A program made the translations under genes and the position numbers. This document shows positions 43,634-57,188 of a stretch of 64,000 bases of DNA, in pieces. The notes below the pieces were generated by a model, which made no database searches, was not told where the DNA came from, and saw nothing but the letters and a program-made list of their open reading frames with translations. This DNA is from Chionis minor (Eukaryota > Chordata > Aves > Charadriiformes > Chionididae), in assembly GCA_013398295.1 (NCBI GenBank), contig VZSF01011141.1, positions 314,157-378,156 of the forward strand, given 5' to 3'. Position 1 is the first letter of the stretch; every line of letters starts with the position of its first letter.

Positions 43634-45252
43634 GGCTGAGTTTTTATTGTTCTTTAGCACTTCTTCCACAAAGCTGAGCCAATTAAATTGTCCAGTTTGT
43701 GGGTACCAGTAAAAGGCAAGTGTGAAAGTAATGGATTTACTCTTTATGAAGGCTCAGTGCGTTATGATGGCAGCTCCGCGTCTCACTCTGATGGTGAAGA
43801 GTGCCCAGACAAGCAGGCAGTTGATCTCCCACTGTGAATGGCCATACTCATTTAATACTCGAGTTTGTGGCCTAAACTGAGAATTAGGTTCTTATTTCTT
43901 TTGAGTTTGCAGGTGGCTAACAGACAAAAATTATTGTCTAAGGCTCAAATTCCTGCCTTTTTTTTTGGGAGGCATCGATTGTTTCCAAATCTCCCAAGTG
44001 TAGAGATTGCGATACTCCTTTTGAAGTCAGTGGAAGTTAATGGGTCAGTGGCACCTGGGGAAATCAAGCTGGTACTCAGCTATCTAAACCTGAACTGTAG
44101 GCTGCAACTTTTGGCACCCCTTCATGAAAATGTTGTCTTAGCCATCTTTTACACATGGAATCCAACTCAGATGTCTTAAATACGTGGCAGAACCTGATAA
44201 AATTTCACCAACAACGACAGAATCATATGTATGATCGGACATTTTATAATCTGTTATCATTACTAATACAGTTTTAGGATAGAGTAACAACAGTGAAAAA
44301 GAAAAGCTAATTTTTAGCCAAGACTATTAATTTTTTTACGGAACTTGTTAGACTTTAAGTTGATGGAGTTCCTTTCAGTATAATCATCATGAGGACAATA
44401 TTTTAATTTTTTTCTAATTAGAAATGGTATACATTCGCTTTACATCTCACAGAAGACCTTTTCTTCAGGCACCGAATTTGTTATAAATACTTTTACAAAC
44501 TTCAGAGTGTAACTGCATTTACTGATGCCTAAAAAACAGTTCCAGGACCATAAACTCAATTGTTAAAACATTTTCCTTACACTAAAACCGTGTGATTTAC
44601 AAAATATTTTAAATAGGGCTTAACTACCTAAGTCTACCAAAGTAACAGTAGTATCAGTGAGGAGCGGCGATTCCTGGCTTCAGTGACATTTCAGTCAGTC
44701 CATCACTGAACTGCTATTTTCAGATGCAATATTTATTCTCTGTCCTCTCCTTGTAAATATTACTATTAGCAGGATTCAGACTAATGATCAGAAGGCAGAT
44801 GATCTGTACTTTTCCACAGTTCCTCACCTTTTAATAATTTATAGCAATCTACTTAAAAATTGCTGTTTGTCTGAATTTTTTAAAGAAGAAGTAACTGAAA
44901 CTTATGGTTATTTAAAGTAAAATATAGACTTTATTTTCATGGAAAGAAAGTAGCTTATGGCAATCTGGTCACTGTTTAACCTAACACGCTGTTCATAGGA
45001 ATAAGAAGATTAGCACTGAAATATAACCCTTAAGATTTTAAATATTACAAATTAGAATGGCTATTACAAATGCAATCCATGTTTTTCTTCCTAAGACTGT
45101 ACAAGACTAACACCGAGAAAAATCTACAGCACAATAATAACATTATTACTATAAGATTTTTGCATACACTAATCATCTTAGGCATCATTAAAGCTTCTGC
45201 AAGATCATGGCTAATTAAAATTGTAGATTTTAATTTACAAAAATGAAAAAGC

Positions 45253-45278
45253 TATTATTATTATTATTATTATTATTA
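45253..45278. repeat. (ATT)n microsatellite
   Basis: About eight ATT units, 130 nt past the e3 donor in EYA4 transcript sense. Confidence 0.9.
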
Positions 45279-45407
45279 GGTATTAAAATGTTACTTTATT
45301 GTAGCTTCTTAAAGATTGCGTCCATGCAGTGAAATGTTCATTAGTGAAGGTTATTAAATGCTATATTAATGTGCATCTAACAATACGTGATCTTATTATG
45401 GCTTTAC

Positions 45408-45500
45408 CTGACCCAGTAAAAGTGTCAAGCGATCCATCTCCAGTTGTTGTTGCTGTTTCACTGCTGTTCATGGGTTCTGTTTTGACTGCAAGAAGAGACA
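45408..45500 (-). CDS. EYA4: EYA4 coding exon e3 with two in-frame acceptors
   Basis: 93 nt encoding [20 protein letters not shown] and onward to DTFTGS. The acceptor tatgtag at 45501 gives the long form. A second acceptor, cttcttgcag, lies inside the exon and would start it at 45485, removing 15 nt (five codons). The donor is gtaaag. VKTEP is a conserved motif of the EYA transactivation region that resembles a sumoylation-type K-x-E site. Phase 1 at both ends makes the exon skippable in frame. Confidence 0.94.
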
Positions 45501-48500
45501 CTACATAGAAGAATAAGTAGACATGAGATTTTACTTCCAAATTTATACTGGAGTCTTCATGCCAGTCTCACTAGCGGTAGTCCAGCTAGAACAAGCATGC
45601 GATGCAACAGCTTCTACTTTGCCACTATTACTGCATTGAGATAATATACAGTTGCTCCATCTGGAATCACCATGCATCTACATAGCTTTTTATCTGCGCA
45701 ATCGTCTATCTATACGTTTTAGCAACTGCAATATCTTCTGGGGAGACTTCAACCTCTATCTAATTGATTCTAACAATTCCCTAAGAGTAGCAGAGAGGAA
45801 GGAAACATTAGCTGTCAAGGAATGTAGCACATAACAAAAATAGTTTTGCCTGACAAGTGAAACAATAATAATAATATGGTATCATGCTCACATAGAAGCA
45901 AATTACTTTTACAGTGCCAGCATTCTGCCTTTCCCCTTCCCCTTTTACAGAGTCTGTTGGGGGCTTTTTGAGCTAGGTCACCAGCAAGTAATCTTCCATA
46001 AATGAAGACAGAAGTTTAAAAAGAAAAAAAAGCAAAAGAATTAGATTAGGACACCAACAACAGCCACGACAAGTCAGCTTCTAACTCAGAGGTTACCAAA
46101 CATTTGGATCCACTCTGAACTCACATTGTTTCTTATGGATCATCATGTGCTCTTACCATCCAAGCTATAACTGAAAGCACCACGGAGGCAACCTAGACTT
46201 TATAGTTTAATGCGTTACCTTAACAGACCATCTGGCATGGACTCTTGTAATGGAGTTTGGGAATCACTCTTCTAATTGATGTGGTAAGAATCAGCAGTAC
46301 AGAATACGCTGCAGCTTTTATTACATGGTTGACCGGCAAATGTGGAAACCATCAACATATTATCACAATTGCTTTGCGAAGGTCAGTTAGGGCTGTGTGA
46401 GAGCATTTATCACATATATATCAGCAACCACAGGACCGGTTGCTGCCTGGAGGTGCCGAGCAAAGTGGCAATGAGGACCTGCACGGGCCACTACCATGGG
46501 CGTACGCCGGGTATGGAAATTCCAAGGACACAGTCCGGGATTTGCGGAGAAGCCTTTGCTGTGACAGCTGGGCTAGCAGAGCCCCCCCAGCAGGTCTAAC
46601 ATATGCCAAGCAAAGGCATTTTCTGTCAGCTAGTTACCTGACGCCTCGGAGGGACGTCAGCTAAGCTGACCAAAGGTCTCGTCTGTCAACGTCACCACAT
46701 CCGTGTTTGACTTCACCGGCAATAGTTCGGGGAGGGGGTAAGTTTCATGTTCTGAGCTGGCAATGTATCTACAAAACATGGTTCAGATTCAAGTCACCTA
46801 ACTTAAGCATATAAATTAGGTGCACAGTAATCTCCCTTTAGGTCCAGTTGAGAAAGAGAGGCATTTCCAGAGGGCAACTGAGTCCAAATACAGCCTGAGC
46901 TGCCCTCAAGTTCACCATCCCACTTCCAGTCAGTTGATGAAAAGGGAGTGGATGAGCTAAACAGAGGATCTGGCTTTCTCAGGGGAAACGTCACCTACAG
47001 AAGCACATTGATAGTCCTCCCTGTGTCTCTGAGCACCATGAGGGGCTCACCAGGAGCTGCACAGATATTGGTACAGCCATCCATGATGGGCCCTGCGTCA
47101 GCCACCTCTCCTACGACATCACACCCCATTTCCAGTCGCACCGCTTAAGGGATCTTACTTGGGTAAGTCGTGTGGGATGCCGCAGACGTCTACAATTGCA
47201 CGAGTGACCTACGCTGAATGCAAAGGGACGCCTGTCAAGCAGGGAACATTTGAGAAATCGGGATGTCTTTGTCTCTATGACAGGGAGAGCCACCTGCAGT
47301 GTCACTGGTGCCCCACTAAGGACACCAAGCAGCACATTCTTACACAAGCTTTACAGTTCTAGCTTTCCATTTGCTGTGCGAGATTAAAAAGTACTCAAAT
47401 GTGTGTCTTTTAAATGTAGACCTCTTTTCATTATCGTTTCTCTTTAATAAAACTGCCACACCCCTACATTCTCCCTGCAAGCAGCAGGATATTAATTCAA
47501 TATGAAATCATCAGGGAAGAATTTTAGCCACATTTTTTCAAGCTGTTGTGCACTCCTCATCATTTTGCAGGCTACTATTTTCTGATTCAGAAAAAAAAAG
47601 CTGTGACAAAAATTACACAAAATAAACACAGTCATTCATAAGAGTAATCAACCATTCCCATTAAATTAGACTCCCTATTTAGATGAGAAAGATGTGATCT
47701 TATTTTCATTAGATCAATAAAATATACATCAAGATAAAGCATAAGGGTCATCTGGCACAAAACAACCGCCTCCACTGAACCTCAGGTCTCTCAGTCATGT
47801 GGAACATGTATTCTTGCCTGAAGCATGAAAAGTAACTAAATTAATTTGTTTTCTGATTACTATATACAGATATCTGCATGTACTTCAGTAGGAGAATGAA
47901 AAGTCATGCTGAGTTGGAAAGATTTGTATTTTGCCCTCTGAAGATCTCTGGTCATATTTTACTTTACAAGATGCACATCTCTCTTCTCCGCAGAGTATGG
48001 ATATTTACCTACATGGAAAAGCCTACTTTTTAGTACCTTTACCTGTTTCTGTTCAAGAAGGTATTCCACTATTGCCCATACCGAGCTACAAACCTATGTT
48101 CAGTATTGCATCCAGAAAGACACTCCAGTATGTGCCTAACTGTTTCATTTAACAAAAAACTTCAGTAATGAATTGAAATGTTTACTTTAGAGTTGTGTCT
48201 AGTTCTGGTTAATGCCAGCTGCAGCGCACCTCCATCAGCGCCAACAGTCACCATCTTTTTCTCTCCCTGTCAAGCAGGAAAGGATCGAAAACAAAAGAAA
48301 CTCTCTCATGCACTTAACTTGAGGAAAAACATCATATTGGCACTGTGCTTTGTTGAAAAATATATGTAGAAAGTATTTTTATATGTGCTTGATTTTAAAC
48401 AGTTCTACTTTGTTACGTTGAGATTTTATCACAGTAAGGAATTCATCAAGGTCTTTCCTCCGTGAGCTAGACATTTGGAATATCGCCTTTCTTTATGTTA

Positions 48501-48904
48501 CATGTCGTTAAACCAAGAGGGGGAAAAGCACAAAGCTAACTAAAACAAAACAAAACAAAAATTCTAACATCAGATCAAAACCCAGGAACATTTGAAACTG
48601 AAATAAAAATAAAAGCTGACACCAATTAAAAAGACAGAATCATCGCTGTTTCCCACATGTGAGATAAAGTGTGGTTCTGGTACTACTATGGCAACTGCTC
48701 TAGACATAATGCAAAGACTAAGAGTTTGAACCAGCATTTTGGGTGAATGCTTTAATATTCTATTTTCTAAAGTGTAGATTGTTTGGGGTTTTTCTTTTTT
48801 TTTTGCATATTGAAAGAGTAAAAATAAAATAAAATTAAAGCAATCTCAAGCTGGAAATACATTTGAGTGTTGCTAACAGTGAAGACTGCACATGCTAACA
48901 GAGC

Positions 48905-49346
48905 AGAGCTACCAGGATGGTTAGGAGCTGGGCATATCATGTAGAAGGACGGACAGAAGAAGCTGGGCTTGCTCTGTTCTAGGAAGAGAAGGCTGAGGGG
49001 AGAGCGAATTGCTGCCTGCAGCTATCTAATGGGATGGTGCAAAGATGACAAAGAACAAAGGCACAGTCTTCTCAGAAGGCGCCCTGGGAAACAACAGGAG
49101 GCAACAGACACAAGCTAAAGCAAGGGGAAAATCCAGTTAGATGTAAGAGGAAAATTCTTTGCCATGAGAGTAGTCAGGCTCTGGGATGGGTGCCCAGAGA
49201 GGCTGTGGCACCTCCACCTTGGAGACATTCAACACTCAGCTAGACACTGCCTTGAGCAACATGATCTAACAGAAAAGTTGGCCCTGCTCTGAGCAGGGGT
49301 TGGCACAGCTGACCTCCAGGGATCCCTTCCAATTTTAATTCTATGA
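48905..49346 (+). mobile_element. CR1-like retroposon fragment
   Basis: About 440 nt in plus orientation, opposite to EYA4. It contains the CR1 phrases AGGATGGTTAGGAGCTGGG, GAGAAGGCTGAGGGGAGAG, GGCTCTGGGATGGGTGCCCA and CTCCAGGGATCCCTTCCAA, ending at an ATTCTATGA tail. It is 5'-truncated with no intact reading frame. Confidence 0.9.
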
Positions 49347-50604
49347 ACTTAGAATACAGCTCCCAACAGGCAACAGCTTCTACAATGTAAGTTCTTCACT
49401 TGATGAAAGGACTTAGCAGACCAACATGACTACTACTCTGCCAACCTCTTTTTTTTCTAAAGAACCTCTATACATTAAGGACTGAAAATGAACACAGAGA
49501 TGCTGCTACTATACATGAAGCAGGACAAGCAAGTGCAATAGCTATTAGAGCAAACAAGTCTGACCAAAAGCTCATATAAAACAGTAAGCCACACAGCTTG
49601 CCATAGGAACAATTTTTCTCTTTCTTTTAGCAAGCTTTAAGGGTTTTGCTAGGAACATACTCAACTCGAAGCACAGATCTAAACATTCTATAGCCTATGG
49701 AAAATCAGATTTAATGCAAGTTATGCAAGAACTTTCACATTACATTTCCTCGGTAACAATAATTAGTACATAAATTATTACCTTCCACATTTATCTGAAC
49801 ATGCGGAAGAGTTAACTGAGGTGACAGACTAAGTTAGCTTAGTCCTTCCTTAAACTTAAATTCTTGTAACTGAGCAGGAGCATTGACATGGAATCAGTTC
49901 TGTGATGAAGTCTGAACTTTTTTGGGGAGTAAATTCTCTCTGGATATGTAGCTATGTGGCAAGCTAATTCTGAGGGTTATTTTAAAAGAAATGTTTTTGA
50001 GATCTTCCTAACTTTAGTCCAAACCTGCACAGCTTAAGCACCTGTGCAATGTCTTGTAGTAAATCATGGTGATGCATGTTCACACCTATGATTAATCCCA
50101 TATGTACTGCAAGAGCATCACATATATAATTATTATTAATATTATAACTTATAATGATTAATAGCACATGACAGGAAACTGATAAATGAAAAGAATAGCT
50201 TGGAAAATTTGGCCAAATGTTTGTGAAGCAGCAATTTGCATGTGGTAGCACTCTAGACATAAGCTTTAATTAATAATGAAAGTAGCAGTAGGAGTAGTAA
50301 CAATAACCTCAACCTTGATTTGTGCTCAGGTAATCATGCAATGTTGTACCTAAAAATAACGGAACAACAAAGGGGCATTCTGTGGAAAATCCACTGGTCT
50401 GACTTCCAGCAAATCTGACTACGTCCCAGCAATGCTGATCACCACAGGGCTCTCCCACTCTCTCAGAGCACGCAGACCGCTAAGCTAATTTTAAGTGGGT
50501 TACGTTCTCCTTGCTCATCAAATGACTTTCAAAGTTTGGTATGATAACTATTAATTGCAACTTCCTACCAGTTTTCTGGCTGTGTGAAAGGTCTCCAAGA
50601 AGCT

Positions 50605-50640
50605 GGGGGGGGGGGGGGGAAAAAAAGGAGGGGAAGGGGG
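50605..50640. repeat. G15 run and G-rich tract beside the 69-nt cassette exon
   Basis: Fifteen consecutive G, seven A, then GGAGGGGAAGGGGG on the plus strand. In EYA4 pre-mRNA this is a C-rich tract 120-155 nt downstream of the e2 donor. Confidence 0.9.
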
Positions 50641-50713
50641 AAACGCCATGAAAACGTTCAAACTGCATAACAAAAGAGCAGAGCAAACCAAGAGAGATGT
50701 TACACAGCAGTCA

Positions 50714-51994
<1,281 letters not shown>

Positions 51995-52119
51995 CTCCTG
52001 TTCCATTTGTTGTAACTGATGTGCTACTGAGATTAGGTTTATCCAGTTTGGAACTACCCGGCGCATCACTACTTCCAACAAGATTATGAGGACTTGCTAG
52101 ATCTTGCATTTCCATAGAC
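51995..52119 (-). CDS. EYA4: EYA4 coding exon e1 (N-terminal region)
   Basis: 125 nt encoding [20 protein letters not shown] and onward to NGTG. The acceptor reads ttctttaacag at 52120 and the donor gtaagtat from 51994. The first base completes a split Arg codon from an exon outside the window, and the last G is the first base of a Gly codon. The stretch is Ser/Thr-rich, as expected for the start of the transactivation region. The in-frame ATG just inside the exon is Met in human EYA4 too, but the usual initiator lies about 29 codons upstream. Confidence 0.95.
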
Positions 52120-55100
52120 CTGTTAAAGAAGAAGGTAACAGTATTTAAATGCACTGTGATCCTATCTATAATAATCTACACTTTCTATAACAATGTGGGG
52201 TTTTTTACATGGAAATTTTATAATGCAGACAGATGAACAAATTGATACATGTTCCTTCAAGGTCGTCTTTGTTTTTTACCAAACATAGGAAAGCAGCTAA
52301 TCATTTGATGTGAGCAGCAACGCCAGTATTTTTCACTTTTCCTTTAGGCATTATGAAGTAAATTACACAGGCTTATGAAACCACTCAAAAAGCTTGTAAA
52401 AGATGTGTATGAGGGACTCATATATATGGATGGACAGATGGAGGGAAAAATTGATAAATGCACGAATACAGGTATTAATTACTAAGAAAACAGAGAAATT
52501 AAGACAAAAGTCAGTCATTACACAAAAAGTCAACGTACAAACTTCTGCCTCCCATTATCTGTATTCCAACTACCAGCAGCCACTGCATCCACACTAAATC
52601 ATAGGAGCAGACCATACCGGTGAATGAACAGAACTTTCACGGAGATCTGGAAGATTCTTCACTCTTACAAATACACGTACGCTTACTCCCTCACTTGATT
52701 TTTTTTTTTTCCTTCTGAGTAATTTCTAGGAAATCTGCAAAATTTCAAGTGAATTTAGACCACAATGGATTTCAGCATCACAGTTATACTGCGGGACTGC
52801 GGATGGCATTGACAACACATCTGCCTTTCTCAGGCAAAGCAGACAAGGACCATTTCTTGTTAGACCGGTAATTGCAATCCAATTTACAGGGAGTGCTCGC
52901 CTATTCCTTCCTTCATTTATAAATTAATTACACAGATTTTTTCCCCAAAGAAACACTTTTGCTATGTATCAGCAAAGTTGCCAGCCCATCTGCAACAGGA
53001 GAACCAGTTACCGTATGTATACGACAAAGGTCAACAGAAAGATTGTCTTAGAGAGCTGTGAAAGCCCAATTACATTGTAGAAGACTGAAATGGCTAGGAA
53101 AGAGACGAATGGTTGGGATAGTTCAGTAAGAATAACTGTATATTCATATTCTGACCAGGAAAATCAGTGGCAAATCATCAAGGCAACACCCAGCATCGTA
53201 AGTATTTATTGCAAGTTTCACTTTGAAACTGCCTATTTTCTGTGTTCCACACATCCTCCTCTGAAAAAGAAAACCACAAAAAACAAAACCCCACCGTCTT
53301 TCCATCAAATATGGGTCTGCTGCTGTCTGAATCTACTTTGTTTCTCCAAGACAAGGAAAATTAAAAAAAACCACACAGAACGAAAATGTCTCCCATGTTG
53401 TGCTCCTGATTCCGTTGCTCTCTGGCTGCTTTAGCTTGCCTCGCATTGCATTCAGTTAACCCAAGACACAGCTTGAGAGCTCTTGTGCCTTGAGTATCTT
53501 CCAGGAAATGTAGGAAACACTACTTCTCCACTGGGAAAATGCACCAAGGCTTTACCCAAAGGCAGATGAAGCAAAGAATCGCCTTTACTCCAGCAAACGC
53601 TCAAATGCAGCCTGAGCTGCACCGATGCTCCACTGGCAGGGCAGCCTCCCAGCGGCAGCCTGGATGAGCAGGGGAAAGCTGATATTGCAGCAGGCCACGC
53701 ATCAGCAGGTAAGAATTTTATAGCCATATTCAAGGAAATGCGAAGGCATAAACTGAGATTTGAACTGCCTTGACCCGGTTTTCTTCATCTAATTGTATAT
53801 GCATTTCTACACATCTGTCAGCAGTGCATTATATTTACTGTCTACTGGAAATGTGATCAGTGTTAGATGAAATAAAAGGAACTCGAGTGGTTTACTAGTC
53901 CGTTGGTTTTTGTTTAGTAGTTTCCGTACAAGGATAGCAACTAAAGGTTAAAAAAAGTCTGTGAGTTTCTGTCTTGTGTGTATTTAAGGGAGCAGGAGAA
54001 TGCTACGCAAAACAAACAATGTGTGTTTCATTGCATATACAGTGTAATACTCCCCACGTGTTCACTTAGCAGTTTAAGTGTCATGATTTCCTGTTCAAGT
54101 ATGATCAGTTCAGAGATATCTAATAGGCAGTTCTATCTTAAGACAGTTCACGTGCTTTTTTTCTTGTTTAGCGTAAGTATTACAATAAATTCTTTTCAGA
54201 CAGGCATATATCATGGCCACAGACCTAAATTCTTCAGAAATCCTTCATACACAAAATCCCTGATTTACCTGACTAGTGTATTTGAGAATTATCCATCTTA
54301 AGCACTTTTCATACTCAAATGAATCAATTCTTAATCAGAAAACCAAGTCCACTGATTTTCCTTTGCTTGGCAAAGAATATAAACAATCTGATTTTGTAAA
54401 AGGGCTAGGTTTTGTTCCATACCAGTATGAAACCTTTTGCACAGAACTGTATTATATTCACTTTACATTTCTTTTCTACAGCTAAAGGCATCCCAGTCCA
54501 CAGACATGGCAGGTTAATTAATTAATACTACTTTAAAAGTAGTACATTTACAAAAAAGACTTTTTCTCTTGGTGAGTAAAAGACATCTTGCACTCATTCG
54601 TAGTCTATTAACGATAAAAAGGATATCCAATCCAATAAAAAGTTTCACAAAACCATGTGTACACATTATACTTATCCTGGGTGCTCTACGTTGTGTGAAC
54701 AAGTAAAGGGATTATTTTAATATATCACTGTGTGATATATTTATTCAAGTGCACGCTACCTTCTGTGTAACAGATGTCACTCAATTTACCTTTCTGGATA
54801 CATTTAGTTTACCTTTAGCCTAAAAAATTCTCGGAAAGATGTAACAGCCCTACTAAAATCTTGCAGTTTCAGTGAATGGAGGAATTCAGGAAAAATGCTT
54901 AATAAAATGGATGAAATAATTCCAACATCTTGAATTCATTTTGTCAAACTAAATGTTTATCAGAGTCCTGCTTTCACTGACTTAATCAGAAGCAGGTTCG
55001 GGTTCAGTATGTGTTTTCCTGCACTAAAAAATGTAAAAAAGAGTGATCTCTGAAGGACCAATTAATACTTCTAAGTTTATGCAGTTATTTATTAAAGACT

Positions 55101-57169
55101 GTTTGTTGCTAAATGCACCGTGTTTCAATTTAGACAGAATAAAGCCTATTGTTAAAGCTGCTTAAAAAACTACGTCGTATAACTTTATTTTCCATTTTTT
55201 GTTTCTCTGCCAGGCACGTAACTGAGCTTTACGCTTCCCCCAGACTCATTGCATTGTGTCAGACTACATTTTAGAGTAATTAAGTAAAATGCTAAATTGT
55301 ATCAAAACATAAATTTTGAGAGGAAAAGGATTACTTGGTAAGATGTTTTAATTTTCTTTTCACTGTTTGTTTGGAGAACATTAGCATGATTCCAAGCTCC
55401 TGAGCGAAAACCTGAAATCTGGCAAGACAGATTTGTCTTTTATTCTGCTTTGGCTACACTTAAAGTCTTTGAAAGTTGGTATTTGCACATGCTTAGTGGA
55501 TCATTTTAGAGGCTTACTGGAAAAGTCCCTAAAACATCCTATTTGCACAGAACAGCCTCCCAGATCCTAGTGGGCTTTAACTGCAGCCTGGATGTGGACA
55601 ACCCCAGCAAATCAAAGCGGGTTTGTACCAAAAAAGATGGCTGTGCATGAATCCTGGGCCTTCCGCATTTTGTTCCCTGGCTTTAAGCGACACCTTTTCA
55701 AGGGTTAGCCTATGTTGAGAAGTGAGTTAAGGAAAAGCATCCAAAGAGAGACATTTCCCCCCTTCCCTGTCTTTACAAGGGCAGTCAAACAGAACTTGTG
55801 ATGCATCCCAGACCACCGAAGGGCACAGCCCAGCAGCGTAACCCAACTTTGTGTGGGAAGGTTTAAGTATGGCTGATTATGATTGCCCAATTTGACAACT
55901 GCATCACTGTATTTCTTTATAGCTTTCGTTTGCATTATTTTAAAGGTAAAAAGTTCAAGCCTCAATTCTAGGGTTGTGTTTTTAAAATTCCTGTATTTTT
56001 CTTCTCTCGTTACAGTCACATAGCCGTTTGTGCACTGCTTTTCTTCGGCAGAATTAAAATTGATTTCCAGAAAATTTTTTTTGTTATAACTCTGTTATCC
56101 ATTTGCATTCCAAATTAAACTACTATAAAGGTGGACTAAGAGCTGGGTCCTTTCACAAGTCAAAACTCCATTGATTATTCATGAATTGTACAATAGATAT
56201 TTAGATAATTTTCTTCCTTAAAAAGATCATGTTTTAAAACGTAAACTATTTGCTACATAATCTACTTTTACTGTATTTCAAAGCTTTTTACTAACACGTT
56301 TGAAAGTATGAAATCATTTATCAAAGACTTATAAAAGAATAAATATTCTAACGTGAAAACAAAGTACTTCAAATCCTAGTATAACCAGACCATTTTAAAA
56401 ATAGCAATTCCTCACTGCAGAATTTGCAGCAAATCCAAAAAAAAAAAAGAGAATTGAAAGATGGACTAGCTAAAGGCTATTTAATATCGAATACTTTCAT
56501 TTAGTTCATAAATTAAGCAGAACAAAATTTTTTAAAAGGTTTTTAAAGGACTTTTTAAAATTCTTTGATAGGAAATTCTCCACATAATTTTCTTTAGCAG
56601 AGTTGTTACTAAACTTCATTGCAGCAAAAATTCACATTATCAGGGGTTTTTTGGTTAGTTTCCCCCCTGCTTTTCTTACATCCCTCCTGTTGTAACCCCA
56701 GTTCTTGCATAGCCCAAAATTTCTCACAGAAACCTGTAGCCTTGTCCAATTAAGATGTCAGCTACCTGAAATTTAACAAAAGAGGCATTTCCCTTTATTT
56801 AAAATTAAAACTTTTAGAGCAATATGAAAATTGGGCAACAGACTTGTTCAGATTTCCTACTGCTCTCGGCTCAGCTCCCTGATCAACTACACAGTTTTGA
56901 AGACAAGTGGGGTGGGTTTTTTCCAATTCCCACAGAATTTTTTTAGCCGGATCTTTCAGCCATGTTCTGAACATGACTAACAAGCCCACCTCTCTTCCAT
57001 ATGCAGTCAGAACTAGCCTATACAAGCCTTTCACTCCAACAAAAAAATCAGGATGGATGCACATACACAAATGTCATTAGTCCAATAAAATCTACATAAA
57101 ATCTGCAACAAAGTTTAAAACACTCAATAACAATAGATACATCATATTTATAGATGGGTTTCTTCCAGC

Positions 57170-57188
57170 TTTTTTTTTTTTTTTTTTT
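57170..57188. repeat. T homopolymer
   Basis: Nineteen consecutive T on the plus strand, ending TAG. Confidence 0.85.

Larger units (their letters stand above)
39510..45407 (-). other. EYA4: EYA4 intron e3-e4
   Basis: 5898 nt. It holds a TTG repeat, a T run, an ATTATT repeat and a more GC-rich section at 42700-43150 with a 139-codon frame lacking any domain. Confidence 0.85.
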
